A stretch of 64,000 nt of DNA from Paucibacter sp. PLA-PC-4 (GCF_026241155.1 NZ_JAPFGP010000013.1:62001-126000); one strand, 5' to 3'. Positions 17,673-29,158 are shown, numbered from the stretch's first letter. Notes: generated by a model not told the origin, from the sequence alone. Numbers and translations: made by a program.

Positions 17673-18947
17673 TCAATGCGCTAAGCGCCAGTCGAGCTCG
17701 GCCGCCGGTCGGCCCGGCAGGCACAGGCGGGCGGTCGCCGGCGGCGTCCGGCTCAAGACCTGGCCCCGGCGCACGACAAGCAGCCGGGCCGCGCGCAGCC
17801 GCAGCGCCTCGACCGCATCGCCGGCCTGCAGCAGCACGAAGTCGGCGCTGCGGCCGACCTCAATGCCGTAACCGTCCAGGCCCAGGATGCGGGCGTTGTT
17901 GACCGTCACCGCATCGAAGCAGGAGCGCATGCCTGCCTGCGAGGTCATCTGCGCCACATGCAGGCCCATGCTGGCGACCTCCAGCATGTCGCCGCTGCCC
18001 AAGCTGTACCAGGGGTCCATCACGCAGTCGTGACCGAAGCCCACATTGATGCCGGCCGCCAACAGCTCGGGCACCCGGGTCATGCCACGGCGCCTCGGAT
18101 ACGTGTCATGGCGGCCCTGCAAGCTGATGTTGATCAACGGGTTGGCCACCGCATGCAAGCCGGCCTCGGCCATCAGCGGGATCAGCTTGGAGACGTAATA
18201 GTTGTCCATCGAATGCATGGACGTCAGGTGCGAACCGGTGACCCGGCCTTGCAGGCCCAGACGCTGGGTTTCGCTGGCCAGGGTCTCGACATGGCGCGAC
18301 AGCGGGTCATCGCTCTCATCGCAATGCATGTCCACCCGCAGCCCGCGCTCCGCGGCCAGCTCGCACAGCAGCTTCACGCTGGCGGTTCCATCGGCCATGG
18401 TCCGTTCGAAATGCGGGATGCCGCCGACCACGTCGACGCCCATGTCCAGCGCCCGCTTCAGGTTATCGAGCGCGCCCGGCGAGCGCAGCACGCCGTCCTG
18501 CGGGAAGGCCACCAGCTGCAGATCAAGATAGGGCTTCACCCGCTCGCGCACATGCAAGAGGGCCTCGACCGCCAGCAGGCGCGGGTCGCAGACATCGACA
18601 TGCGAGCGTATCGCCAGCAGGCCCTTGGCCACAGCCCAGTCGCAATAGGCCAGCGCCCGCTCGATCAGGGCCTCCTGCGTCAGCAGTGGCTTGAGCTCAC
18701 CCCAAAGCGCAATGCCTTCCAGCAACGTGCCGCTCTGATTGACCCTGGGCAGACCGTAGCTGAGCGTGGCGTCCATATGGAAATGGGCATCGACAAAAGG
18801 CGGGCTCAGCAGCTGACCCTGGCCGTCGATGATCTCCATGCCCTCTGGCGCTGGCAAGGCCGGCGCGATGGCGGCGATGCGGCCATCGCGCACCAGCAGG
18901 TCCTGGCCGCGGCGGCCATCGGGAAGGCAGATATTACGGATCAGCAT
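17673..18947 (-). CDS. codA: cytosine deaminase (amidohydrolase superfamily)
   Basis: Hydrolyses cytosine to uracil and ammonia in pyrimidine salvage. The 424 residues are close to the 427 of E. coli CodA. Metal and catalytic landmarks are DAHFHMD (zinc ligands), the HVDV strand, MHCDESDD (ligand and catalytic Glu), GSHLTSMHS, and GHDCVMDPWYSLG (metal Asp and substrate contact). The ATG at 18947 (MLIRNICLPDGR) starts at the family N-terminus. No cytosine permease CodB is adjacent; a nucleoside-type ABC importer lies 2.6 kb away on the same strand. Activity on related N-heterocycles such as isoguanine or creatinine cannot be excluded by eye. Confidence 0.85.
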   Translation of the reverse strand: MLIRNICLPDGRRGQDLLVRDGRIAAIAPALPAPEGMEIIDGQGQLLSPPFVDAHFHMDATLSYGLPRVNQSGTLLEGIALWGELKPLLTQEALIERALAYCDWAVAKGLLAIRSHVDVCDPRLLAVEALLHVRERVKPYLDLQLVAFPQDGVLRSPGALDNLKRALDMGVDVVGGIPHFERTMADGTASVKLLCELAAERGLRVDMHCDESDDPLSRHVETLASETQRLGLQGRVTGSHLTSMHSMDNYYVSKLIPLMAEAGLHAVANPLINISLQGRHDTYPRRRGMTRVPELLAAGINVGFGHDCVMDPWYSLGSGDMLEVASMGLHVAQMTSQAGMRSCFDAVTVNNARILGLDGYGIEVGRSADFVLLQAGDAVEALRLRAARLLVVRRGQVLSRTPPATARLCLPGRPAAELDWRLAH

Positions 18948-19008
18948 GGCCGCCAGCCTACCATTGAGGGGCCTCACGCAAGCAAAAAGACCCCCAAGGA
19001 GAAAGACC

Positions 19009-19290
19009 ATGAACATCACGAGCTTCGAGCACTACCGGCACCAAGCCCTTGCCGCGGGATTCGACGAGGTGCTCGAGCGGCGCTGGGCGCCGTTTACCGT
19101 GGTCGATGAGCACAGCCAACCCTTTGTCGCCAAGGCCGTCATCGCCGAGGGTGAGATGTGGCTGAAGGTGGCAGCCAAGACCCGGCATCTGCGGGTCGGC
19201 GAGTGCTTCGAGCTGGCGGCCGGCGAGCGGCACGCCGAGCGCTATGGCGCCGAGGGCGCGATCTACTGGGTGGCGCGGCGTGCCGCCTAG
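19009..19290 (+). CDS. small cupin-like protein
   Basis: A 93-residue protein, probably soluble, starting MNITSFEHYRHQAL with a good Shine-Dalgarno (CCAAGGAGAAAGACC) before the ATG. Its second half alternates short strands and includes LRVGECFELAAGERHAERYG, resembling the single-domain cupin or AraC-binding fold with a possible metal-binding His/Glu set. It lies between codA (divergent) and the YihY gene (convergent, 4-base overlap). No specific function can be assigned. Confidence 0.7.
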   Translation: MNITSFEHYRHQALAAGFDEVLERRWAPFTVVDEHSQPFVAKAVIAEGEMWLKVAAKTRHLRVGECFELAAGERHAERYGAEGAIYWVARRAA

Positions 19291-20204
19291 CCAGGCGCGG
19301 TACTGAAGACACGAGGCGGGGTGTCGCCAACCTCCAGGCGTTCGTACTGGGAGATCAGCTGCGCACCGAACAGCATCAAGGTCGCACCCAGTTCCAGACT
19401 CAGCAGCACCGCGATCGAGGTCGTCAAGGAGCCGTACACCGTGCTGATCTGTGACAAAGTGCCGAAGTACCAAACCAGGGCATGGCGCGACAGCTCCCAT
19501 AGCAGGGCTGCAGCGATCGCGCCAAACAACGCCAGCCGCAGCGAGGGGCGCCCAACCGGCATCACCATATAGATCGAGGTCAGCACGAAGACCTCGCCGG
19601 CAAAACCCAGCAAATAGAACAGCAGGCCGGACACCCCCACCAGCGACCAGCTGCGCCACAGGAACTGAATCTCGCTCTGGCCCATGGCCTGTAGCGCGCC
19701 GGCCACCAGTGTCACGACCAGCAGGCCGAAGCCCAGGCACAGGATGTAGCCATAGGGGATCAGTGCCGACACCAGGAAGTGGCGCCGCCGTATCAGCACG
19801 CGGTGGTGGAAGATCACCGACATCGCGTTCTCCAGCACCGTGAAGGCCAGCGAGCTGAAGAACAGCATCGTCACCAGCAGCACCCAGCCCACAACCGAGC
19901 GGAAGGCCAGGAACTGCGCCAGCTCGGCGACGACCGCGCGCGAGTGCCCCGGCAACAGCCATTCCAGATAGCGGCCCAGGGTTTGCAAGAGCGCCGCTTG
20001 GTCGATCACATGCGAGAGCGCGATCACCGCCAGTATCAGCAGCGGGACGATGGACAGCAGCGCGTAGTAAGCCACCGCGCCGGCCAGCAGCAGACCCTGG
20101 TTGGCGCGAAAAGCCTTCAGCGCACCGAGCAGGAAGGCGCCGGGATGGCGCATCAGCAGGGTGGCGCGCGGGTCAATGAGGGCGCGCGGTCGATTTGTCG
20201 CCAT
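19287..20204 (-). CDS. YihY/BrkB family inner membrane protein
   Basis: A 305-residue protein with about six transmembrane helices, characteristic of the YihY (formerly RNase BN) family. It begins with a basic cytoplasmic segment and FRANQGLLLAGAVAYYALLSIVP (quoted in part), the family hallmark around AYYALLS. A second conserved region reads LWELSRHALVWYF. Despite the old name the family is not a ribonuclease; proposed roles include transport or envelope functions but none is settled. It overlaps the convergent cupin-like gene by 4 bases. Confidence 0.9.
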   Translation of the reverse strand: MATNRPRALIDPRATLLMRHPGAFLLGALKAFRANQGLLLAGAVAYYALLSIVPLLILAVIALSHVIDQAALLQTLGRYLEWLLPGHSRAVVAELAQFLAFRSVVGWVLLVTMLFFSSLAFTVLENAMSVIFHHRVLIRRRHFLVSALIPYGYILCLGFGLLVVTLVAGALQAMGQSEIQFLWRSWSLVGVSGLLFYLLGFAGEVFVLTSIYMVMPVGRPSLRLALFGAIAAALLWELSRHALVWYFGTLSQISTVYGSLTTSIAVLLSLELGATLMLFGAQLISQYERLEVGDTPPRVFSTAPG

Positions 20205-20215
20205 CGCGCCAACGC

Positions 20216-20395
20216 TCAGGGCCCGCGATCAATGCCGCGCCCCGGTGTCGGGTCATCCTCCGGCGCCGGGTCTATCGGCCCCTCATCGGGATCGACAGGC
20301 ATGGGTTGGGGCTCGTCATCATCACCGGGAGCCTTGATCGGCGGCCGATGAGCAAACAAGGTCTCGGGGGACGAGGTCGGATTGATGAAGGACAT
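20216..20395 (-). CDS. small acidic Pro-rich protein of unknown function
   Basis: A 59-residue product starting MSFINPTSS with strong enrichment in Asp, Glu and Pro (APGDDDEPQPMPVDPDEGP). It is likely intrinsically disordered and cytoplasmic. Short DP/EP-rich proteins of this kind are common in proteobacteria without known function. It is 11 bases upstream of the yihY start on the same strand and probably co-transcribed with it. A longer frame to 20458 exists, but the inner ATG gives the typical size. Confidence 0.6.
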   Translation of the reverse strand: MSFINPTSSPETLFAHRPPIKAPGDDDEPQPMPVDPDEGPIDPAPEDDPTPGRGIDRGP

Positions 20396-20555
20396 GGCGC
20401 ACTCCGGTTGGCATTCTCTGCATCCTGCCGGGAACACCGTGGGGTGGGGATCGGACAACGGTGCCGGTTCGTGTCAGGCAATGCTCACAACATTCGAATG
20501 GATGTCGGCATGGGGCAGCGAGTCACGGACGGAGCCAACAATTGATCAACAAACT

Positions 20556-21467
20556 CTACGCACTGGCCTGCCGAAGGTCGAGAAACCGGTCATAGGCATT
20601 GCAGAAGTCCTGTGGGACCTCGAAGTACGGCAGCGCCCCGGTCGGGAAGATGGTGAACTGCCAGTTGGGGCTGCTCTCGACGATTGACTTGCCGCGATAG
20701 TCGGTAAAGTCACCGCGCACGCCATGCGACATCCAAACCGGCATCGCGAGACTTTCGTAAACCGTGTGTATGTCTGCACTGAAGAGCTTCGCTGACAAGA
20801 AGTGCAAGGGGGCATGCTGGGCGCCGGGCACTCCGGTGGTTAGCACGTCATAGGCCCAAAGCGCTTCGTCGATGTTCTTCGACCCCCAAGTGCGGCCCAG
20901 AAAATAGCGAATCACACCAGGCCGGGTCAGCGCACGGAAGAGCGCAAGCCCCCAGACCGCCCTCGGCCCGCGCAACGCCTTGTACAACCACGGCAGCCCG
21001 CGCGTGCTGCCAGGGGCTGCACGCCACGTTTTCAGCCCGTTGAAGCCCGTGGGACTGACGAGCGCCACGCTTCTGTACCTGCCCGGCGCCTCTGAAGCGG
21101 CGCGTCCCAGGTATTCGCTCGATAGCGACAGAGCCAATGCATCGATGGGTGCCGGCCCGCAACGGGACTGAACCCATGCGGTGAATGCGTGGACCGCATC
21201 CGTCATCAGGCGCGGCGTGTAGTCCCGGTCGCTGCGATCAGAAAAGCCGTAACCTGGCAGATCGACTGAAAAAACGGTGTGCGTCGCTCGGTAGTGCTCA
21301 TGCAGTGGTCGCATTTCAGCGGCAGACGCCGATGCGTTGATGCTGTGGATGAGCACTAGGGGCGGGCCTTCGCCGGCGACATAGACACTCAGGCGCCCCG
21401 CCGCACTGTCAAACTCGCAACGCTCGCCGCTGACGGCTGCGGGCAACGACTGTTTCATATTCACCAT
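20556..21467 (-). CDS. alpha/beta hydrolase fold protein with altered catalytic residues
   Basis: A 303-residue alpha/beta-hydrolase-fold protein: VLIHSINASAS oxyanion loop, VFSVDLPGYGFSDRS, nucleophile elbow ALSLSSE with Ser114, and an acid-loop candidate in SHGVRGDFTD. The nucleophile motif is AxSxS rather than GxSxG. At the position where family members have GHxP near the C-terminus this protein has GALP, so the catalytic His appears to be missing. It may be catalytically inactive or use another residue. Starts at 21467 (MVNMKQS) and 21458 (MKQS) are both possible. Confidence 0.75.
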   Translation of the reverse strand: MVNMKQSLPAAVSGERCEFDSAAGRLSVYVAGEGPPLVLIHSINASASAAEMRPLHEHYRATHTVFSVDLPGYGFSDRSDRDYTPRLMTDAVHAFTAWVQSRCGPAPIDALALSLSSEYLGRAASEAPGRYRSVALVSPTGFNGLKTWRAAPGSTRGLPWLYKALRGPRAVWGLALFRALTRPGVIRYFLGRTWGSKNIDEALWAYDVLTTGVPGAQHAPLHFLSAKLFSADIHTVYESLAMPVWMSHGVRGDFTDYRGKSIVESSPNWQFTIFPTGALPYFEVPQDFCNAYDRFLDLRQASA

Positions 21468-21527
21468 TTGAAGAGCGCGTGCCGAAGGGGGACACTGCGT
21501 CCAGTGTGGACCCGGCAACCCGCCGCC

Positions 21528-22460
21528 TCAGCGCTCCCCCTTGCGATAGGGCTTCATCAGCGCCTGGGGATAGGCCGCCTTGCGGGCCACCAGTACCAGG
21601 GCAACGATGGAAAGCAAATAGGGCAGCATCAGGTAAAGCTGGTAGGGCAGCATAGCGCCACCGCTGCTTTGCTGCAGGCGCAGTTGCAGCGCATCGAAGA
21701 AGGCGAACAGCAGCGCGCCCACCAGCGCCTTGCCGGGCCGCCAGGAAGCGAATACGACCAGGGCCACGCAGACCCAGCCGCGGCCGTTGACCATATTGAA
21801 GTAGAAGGCGTTGAAGGCGGCCAGGGTCAGAAAGGCGCCGGCTATGCCCATTAGCGCTGAACCGGCCATGATGGCGCCAATGCGCAGCCGCACGACCGAT
21901 AGACCCTGACCCTCGGCGGCGGCCGGGCTTTCGCCGACCATGCGCACAGCCAGGCCCAGCGGCGTGCGGTTCAGACCATAGGCCAGCACGGGCACCAGCA
22001 GCAGGGCCAGCAGGGTCAGCGGAGTCTGGGCATTCAGAATAGGGATCGGCAACCAGGCGCCCATTGCGGCGAAGGGCTCAATCGTCGGCGGGTTCTCGAC
22101 CTTGGGGAAGCTGACGCGGTAGGCATAGCTGGCCAGACTCGTCGCCAGCAAGGTCAGCCCCAAGCCCGAGACATGTTGCGAGAGCGACAGGCTCACGGTG
22201 AGCCAGCCATGCAGCAGACCCAGCAGCGCGCCGACCCCGGCCGCGACACCCACACCCAGCCACAGCCCGCCCCCCTGGTAGACCGTCAGCCAGCCGGCAA
22301 AAGCGCCGGCCACCATGATGCCCTCGATGCCCAGGTTCAGCACGCCGGCGCGCTCGCACAGCAGCACGCCCAGGGTGCCGAGGATCAAGGGCGTCGCGAT
22401 GCGGAGCACCGCGACCCAAAAGGCACTGCCGGACAGCAACTCGAGGATCTCAGCGCCCAT
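21528..22460 (-). CDS. ABC transporter permease, nucleoside-type (NupQ/YufQ-like)
   Basis: A 310-residue polytopic permease of the branched-chain/ribose-type ABC importer class. It has about eight hydrophobic helices and the conserved GVLNLGIEGIMVAGAF and VRMVGESPAAAEGQG segments typical of the nucleoside importer permease Q component. It is the last gene of a four-gene minus-strand operon (substrate-binding protein, ATPase, permease P, permease Q) and overlaps the preceding permease gene by 11 bases, implying coupled translation. The substrate is inferred as purine or pyrimidine nucleosides. Confidence 0.9.
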   Translation of the reverse strand: MGAEILELLSGSAFWVAVLRIATPLILGTLGVLLCERAGVLNLGIEGIMVAGAFAGWLTVYQGGGLWLGVGVAAGVGALLGLLHGWLTVSLSLSQHVSGLGLTLLATSLASYAYRVSFPKVENPPTIEPFAAMGAWLPIPILNAQTPLTLLALLLVPVLAYGLNRTPLGLAVRMVGESPAAAEGQGLSVVRLRIGAIMAGSALMGIAGAFLTLAAFNAFYFNMVNGRGWVCVALVVFASWRPGKALVGALLFAFFDALQLRLQQSSGGAMLPYQLYLMLPYLLSIVALVLVARKAAYPQALMKPYRKGER

Positions 22461-23526
22461 CGCGGCTCCTCAAATGGATGCGGTAGTTGACCAACAGGCC
22501 ACTGACCAGCATAGCGATCAGCGCGGTCGCGACGATCACATCGGCGATATAGGTCGGCACGCCGACCGAGCGGCTCATGCTGTCGGCGCCGACCAGCAGG
22601 CCGGCGACGAACACCGCCGACAGCAAGGCACCGAGCGGATTCAACCCCGCCAGCATTGCGATCACGATGCCGCTATAGCCATAGCCGGGGCTCATGTCCA
22701 GCGTGACATAGCCTGTGCGGCCGGCCACCTCGATCGCACCGGCCAGGCCCGCCAGCGCACCCGACAGCAAAGCCACCTTCAGGCTGACCCAGGCCACCGG
22801 CATGCCGGCAAAGGCGGCCGCCTGCGCATTCGCGCCGACCGCACGGATCTCGAAACCGGTGCGGCTGTACTTGAACAGAGCCCACAGCAGCAGCGCCGCC
22901 GCGATGGCCCATAGCAAGCCAGTGTGGACACGGCTGCGCTCGACCAGCTTCCCCAACTGCAGCGATTCCTGCAGTCCGACACTCTGCGGCCAACCCATCG
23001 CCAACGGGTCCTTCATAGCCCCGTCCAGCATCCACGAAACAAACAGGAGCACGATGAAGTTCAACAGCAGCGTGGTGACCACCTCATCGACGCCCAATCG
23101 GCTCTTCAGCAGCGCCGGACCCAGCAGCAGCATGGCTCCGGCCAGCGCGGCGGCCGCCATCATCAATGGGAACAGAGCCCAGCTGGGCCAATCAAGACCT
23201 GTACCGCCATGCAGCCCCCCGACCAGCACCGCCGCCAGCGCTCCCATATAGAGCTGACCCTCGGCACCGATGTTGTAGAGCCGCGCCTTGAAGGCGATGG
23301 CGGCGGCCAGCCCAGTAAGTATCAACGGCGTCGCGCGGGTGAGTGTCTCGCTCCAGGCAAAGCGCGAGCCAAAGCCGCCTTCCAGCAGCAGCGCATAGGC
23401 TTTGCCAACCGGTGCGCCGGCCCAGGCCACGAGCAGCGAGCTGACGGCCAAAGTCAGGGCCAGCGCCAGCAGCGGCGCGGCCAGGCGCCAGGCCTGTGAG
23501 GGCACCGAACGTTTCTCAAGCCGCAT
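22450..23526 (-). CDS. ABC transporter permease, nucleoside-type (NupP/YufP-like)
   Basis: A 358-residue integral membrane subunit. The N-terminus is short and basic (MRLEKRSVPSQAWR), followed by about nine helices; family segments include FKARLYNIGAEGQLYMGAL and EIRAVGANAQAAAFAGM. It pairs with the following permease to form the translocation path. Both junctions overlap: 11 bases with the ATPase gene upstream and 11 bases with the second permease gene. Confidence 0.91.
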   Translation of the reverse strand: MRLEKRSVPSQAWRLAAPLLALALTLAVSSLLVAWAGAPVGKAYALLLEGGFGSRFAWSETLTRATPLILTGLAAAIAFKARLYNIGAEGQLYMGALAAVLVGGLHGGTGLDWPSWALFPLMMAAAALAGAMLLLGPALLKSRLGVDEVVTTLLLNFIVLLFVSWMLDGAMKDPLAMGWPQSVGLQESLQLGKLVERSRVHTGLLWAIAAALLLWALFKYSRTGFEIRAVGANAQAAAFAGMPVAWVSLKVALLSGALAGLAGAIEVAGRTGYVTLDMSPGYGYSGIVIAMLAGLNPLGALLSAVFVAGLLVGADSMSRSVGVPTYIADVIVATALIAMLVSGLLVNYRIHLRSRDGR

Positions 23527-25060
23527 GGCCAGCCTCCCCCACTTGGCTGCCGGTCATCTCCAGGCCGATGCTGCCAAGGGTCCAGTCGGCGCGCGGCTTG
23601 GCGGCGCCGAGCCTGCCCTCGTGCATCACGGCGATACGGTCGGCGATGGCAAAGATCTCGTCCAGGTCTTCGGAGATCAAGAGCACCGCCGCGCCGGCTG
23701 CACAGGCGTCCAGCAGCTGCTGGTGCACATAGGCCACAGCGCCGACGTCCAAGCCCCAGGTCGGCTGGTTGGCAACGATCAGCCTCGGCAGGCTCCCGGC
23801 CTTGGGGTCGCCGGTCAGCGCACGGCCAAGGATGAGCTTCTGCATATTGCCGCCCGACAGGCTGCGGGTCAGCGTGTCCAGGCCGCGGTCTTCGAGACCG
23901 CGCACATCGAAGCGCTGCACGATGTCCTGCGCATGGGCGCGCGCCCGCTTGCGCTTCAGAAGTCCCCAGCGCGAGAACGTCGGCGCGCGGTACTGCTCCA
24001 ACAGCGTGTTCTCCCACAGCAGCAAGTCGCCAACCACGCCCACCGCATGGCGATCCTCCGGGATGCGGGCCACACCGGCCGCCAGCCAGGCCCCGGGTCG
24101 TGGGGCCAGGTCTTCCCCCAGCACCCGCAGCTCGCCACCCTCTAAGCCCAGCAGCCCATGCAGCAGATCGGCCAGCGCATGCTGCCCATTGCCAGCCACC
24201 CCGGCAACCGCTAGCACCTCGCCGGCGCGCAGTTCCAAATCGACGCCGCGCAGCCCCGGCTTGGCCGCGAGCGTGGCGCCGCGCAGGCAGCAGACGATGT
24301 CGCCAGGCTGTGTCGCCGCGCGCTTGGGGCTCGGCACGGCACGGCCCACCATGGCCTCGGCAAGATCGGCCTTGGACGCGCCGGCCGCGTCCAGCTCGGC
24401 GATCAGCTTGCCCCCGCGCAACACCGCGATGCGGTCCGAGACGGCCAGCACTTCGTCGAGCTTGTGGCTAATGAAGATGACGGCCATGCCTTCGGCCACC
24501 AGTGCCTTCAGCGAGGCAAATAGCGATTGGCTTTCCTGCGGCGTCAGAACTGCCGTCGGTTCGTCCAGGATCAGGATTCGGGCGCCGCGCACCAGAGCCT
24601 TGAGGATCTCGACGCGCTGGCGCTCGCCGACCGAGAGGTCAGCGATCAGCGCATCGGGATCGACCTGCAGGCCAAAGCGCATCGCGGTATCGAGCAGGCG
24701 CTGGCGCTGCGCGGCACGGCGCGCGAAGGGCTGCCACAGCGGCTCCAGGCCTAGCATAACGTTGTCCAGCACCGTCAGGCGCTCGGCCAGAGTGAAATGC
24801 TGGTGCACCATGCCAATGCCGGCGGCCAGCGCCATCTTGGGCTGGCCCGGCGGCAGCGGCCGGCCGAACACCGTGATCTCGCCAGCGTCGGCCAGATAGT
24901 GGCCGAACAGTATGGATACCAGGGTGCTTTTACCTGCCCCGTTCTCGCCGAGCAAGGCCAAGACCTGCCCCTGTTCGAGCGTCAGAGAGATGCCATCATT
25001 TGCCAGCAGCGCACCGAAGCGCTTGCTGATGCCGCGCAACTGCAGCGCTGGGGCCGTCAC
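23516..25060 (-). CDS. ABC transporter ATP-binding protein with tandem nucleotide-binding domains (NupO/YufO-like)
   Basis: A 514-residue double ATPase. The first domain has Walker A GENGAGKST, signature LSVGERQRVE and Walker B ILILDEPTA. The second has a divergent P-loop (VAGVAGNGQ), signature LSGGNMQKL and a degenerate Walker B region (RLIVANQPTWGLD). An asymmetric pair of sites is normal for RbsA/YufO-type importers. It energises the two permeases encoded next. The gene sits 7 bases after the stop codon of the substrate-binding-protein gene. Confidence 0.94.
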   Translation of the reverse strand: MTAPALQLRGISKRFGALLANDGISLTLEQGQVLALLGENGAGKSTLVSILFGHYLADAGEITVFGRPLPPGQPKMALAAGIGMVHQHFTLAERLTVLDNVMLGLEPLWQPFARRAAQRQRLLDTAMRFGLQVDPDALIADLSVGERQRVEILKALVRGARILILDEPTAVLTPQESQSLFASLKALVAEGMAVIFISHKLDEVLAVSDRIAVLRGGKLIAELDAAGASKADLAEAMVGRAVPSPKRAATQPGDIVCCLRGATLAAKPGLRGVDLELRAGEVLAVAGVAGNGQHALADLLHGLLGLEGGELRVLGEDLAPRPGAWLAAGVARIPEDRHAVGVVGDLLLWENTLLEQYRAPTFSRWGLLKRKRARAHAQDIVQRFDVRGLEDRGLDTLTRSLSGGNMQKLILGRALTGDPKAGSLPRLIVANQPTWGLDVGAVAYVHQQLLDACAAGAAVLLISEDLDEIFAIADRIAVMHEGRLGAAKPRADWTLGSIGLEMTGSQVGEAGHAA

Positions 25061-25067
25061 GTCGTCG

Positions 25068-26075
25068 TCACTTGGCCGTGGACTTGGGCTGGCTGTCGTC
25101 GACCTTGACGACGAAGCTGCCGTCCAGAATGGCCTTCTCCTTGGCCCTGACCTTGGCGATCACATCGGCCGGAACCTTCTTCTCGAAAGTGCCCAAGGGT
25201 GCCAGCTCGCTGCCCTTGTGCTTCATCATCGAGTAGGGGCCGTAGTCCTCGGCCTTGAAGGCGTTCGTCTTGACCGCCTTGATCGCGCGGTCGATGCTGG
25301 GCTCCATATGCCAGAGCGCCGAGGCGACCACGGTGTCGGGATACTGGGCCTGGGTGTCGATCACATTGCCGATGGCCAGCACCTTGCGCTCCTTGGCCGC
25401 GTCGCTGACGCCAAAGCGCTCCGCGTACATCACGTCCGCGCCCTTGTCTATCATCGCGAAGGCGGCCTCCTTGGCCTTGGGCGGGTCGAACCAGCTATTG
25501 ATGAAGCTGACGGTGAACTCGGCCTTGGGGTTGACCTCCTTGGCCCCGGCCATAAAGGCATGCATCAGGCGGTTGACCTCGGGGATTGGGAAGCCGCCAA
25601 CCAGGCCGATCTTGCCGCTCTTGCTGACGCCGCCGGCAATCATGCCGCTGAGATAGGCCGGCTCCTGGATGTAGTTGTCGAAGACCGCGAAGTTCGGCGC
25701 CTGCGGCTTGCCGCTGGAGCCCAGCAAGAAGGCGGTCTTGGGATAGTCCTTGGCGACCTTGCGCGCCGCCGCCTCGACCGCGAAGGCCTCGCCGACCACC
25801 AGGCCGTAGCCCTTCTCGGCGTACTGGCGCAGCACGCGCTCGTAGTCGGCATTGCTGACGTTCTCGGAGAAGGCGTACTCGATCTCGCCGCGCGCCTCGG
25901 CCGCCTTCAGCGCCTTGTTGATGCGGCTGACCCATTGCTGCTCGACCGGCACGGTGTAGATGCCGGCCACCTTGAGCTTGGCCTGTGCCGAGGCAGGCAG
26001 GGCGAGGACAGCGAGGCTGGCGGCGGCCAAGCCGAGGGTGAGGCGGCGCAGGGCCGAGGTCGGGACAGATCTCAT
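25068..26075 (-). CDS. BMP family ABC transporter substrate-binding protein
   Basis: A 335-residue periplasmic binding protein of the basic-membrane-protein (BMP/PnrA/Med) family, whose known members bind nucleosides. It has an Arg-containing signal peptide with cleavage near ASAQA|KLKVAGIYT and no lipobox. Family landmarks are GLVVGEAFAVE, PNFAVFDNYIQEPAYLSGM and GKIGLVGGFPIPEVN. It is the first gene of the importer operon and is divergent from purB; a shared 170-base region must hold both promoters. I see no purine riboswitch there. The ATG at 26075 was chosen because it begins the signal peptide. Confidence 0.93.
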   Translation of the reverse strand: MRSVPTSALRRLTLGLAAASLAVLALPASAQAKLKVAGIYTVPVEQQWVSRINKALKAAEARGEIEYAFSENVSNADYERVLRQYAEKGYGLVVGEAFAVEAAARKVAKDYPKTAFLLGSSGKPQAPNFAVFDNYIQEPAYLSGMIAGGVSKSGKIGLVGGFPIPEVNRLMHAFMAGAKEVNPKAEFTVSFINSWFDPPKAKEAAFAMIDKGADVMYAERFGVSDAAKERKVLAIGNVIDTQAQYPDTVVASALWHMEPSIDRAIKAVKTNAFKAEDYGPYSMMKHKGSELAPLGTFEKKVPADVIAKVRAKEKAILDGSFVVKVDDSQPKSTAK

Positions 26076-26197
26076 GGCGTGTTTCCTTGTTGTGGACGTC
26101 GACAGGGGCGGACTCACTTGCATTAGGCAAGAGGCGTGCCGGCCTGCCAAGCATGGTTTGCCAGAAGGATTTCTGCCAGCTCGGGCCGGCCGGATAA

Positions 26198-28128
<1,931 letters not shown>

Positions 28129-28189
28129 CTTCCTGCTCCCGATGCAAAACCGGGACAATACGCTACCCCAAACCGTCGCCAGGCCGCCC

Positions 28190-29017
28190 ATGAATTTCAT
28201 CCAGCAACTCCACAAAGCCGAACAACTGAACCACTCGCTGCTTTGCGTGGGTCTGGACCCGGACCCGGCCCGATTCCCAGGCGCATGGAAGGGCGATGCC
28301 GGCCGCATCTACGACTTCTGCAGCGCGATCGTCGACGCCACCAAGGATCTGGTGATCGCCTTCAAGCCGCAGATCGCTTATTTCGCCGCCCATCGCGCCG
28401 AGGATCAGCTGGAGCGGCTGATGGCACACATCAAGCGGGTCGCGCCCCATGTGCCGGTGATCCTGGACGCCAAGCGGGGCGATATCGGCTCGACCGCCGA
28501 GCAGTACGCGAAGGAGGCTTTCGAGCGCTACCAGGCCGATGCAGTGACCCTGTCGCCATTCATGGGTCTGGACTCGATCGAGCCCTATCTGCGCTACCCC
28601 GACAAGGGCGCCATCCTGCTGTGCCGCACCTCGAACACCGGCGGCAATGACTGGCAGATGCAGCGCCTGGCCGATGTGTCGGGCCAGCCGCGCCTGTTCG
28701 AGCATCTGGCCGCGCTGGCGCAGACCGAATGGAACAAGAACGGCCAGCTGGGTCTGGTGGTGGGCGCCACCTATCCGGAGGAGATCTCCCGGGTGCGCGA
28801 GCTCGCGCCAACCCTGCCGCTGCTGATTCCCGGCGTCGGCGCTCAGGGCGGCGATGCCGACGCGACGGTGCGGGCCGGCCTGCGCAGCGACGGCCTGATC
28901 ATCGTCAACTCCTCGCGCGCCGTGCTCTACGCCAGCGGCGGCGACGACTTTGCTGCAGCGGCCCGCCGCGCCGCGCAGCAGACCCGCGAGCAGCTGAACC
29001 AGGCCCGCCCCGCCTGA
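28190..29017 (+). CDS. pyrF: orotidine 5'-phosphate decarboxylase (subfamily 2)
   Basis: Last step of UMP synthesis: OMP to UMP plus CO2. The 275 residues start MNFIQQLHKAEQL and belong to the longer type-2 group found in betaproteobacteria. The catalytic Lys/Asp array is in ILDAKRGDIGSTAEQYA. Phosphate-binding residues lie in LIPGVGAQGGD and the C-terminal IIVNSSRAVLYA. The longer upstream frame is ignored because it overlaps the divergent GNAT gene. Its presence beside purB puts a purine and a pyrimidine gene together, next to the importer and cytosine deaminase. Confidence 0.96.
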   Translation: MNFIQQLHKAEQLNHSLLCVGLDPDPARFPGAWKGDAGRIYDFCSAIVDATKDLVIAFKPQIAYFAAHRAEDQLERLMAHIKRVAPHVPVILDAKRGDIGSTAEQYAKEAFERYQADAVTLSPFMGLDSIEPYLRYPDKGAILLCRTSNTGGNDWQMQRLADVSGQPRLFEHLAALAQTEWNKNGQLGLVVGATYPEEISRVRELAPTLPLLIPGVGAQGGDADATVRAGLRSDGLIIVNSSRAVLYASGGDDFAAAARRAAQQTREQLNQARPA

Positions 29018-29158
29018 GCATTAGTTCGCGTTTACCCCGAACTGCTGCGATAAGCCCACGCATTCGGGGGCTGACCGGGTATTCAGGCCGCCAGGTTCTG
29101 GCGGAGACTGCGCTCTTCGTCGAAGACCGGCTTCGGCGCGAGCGGAGCGAATGGCGTT

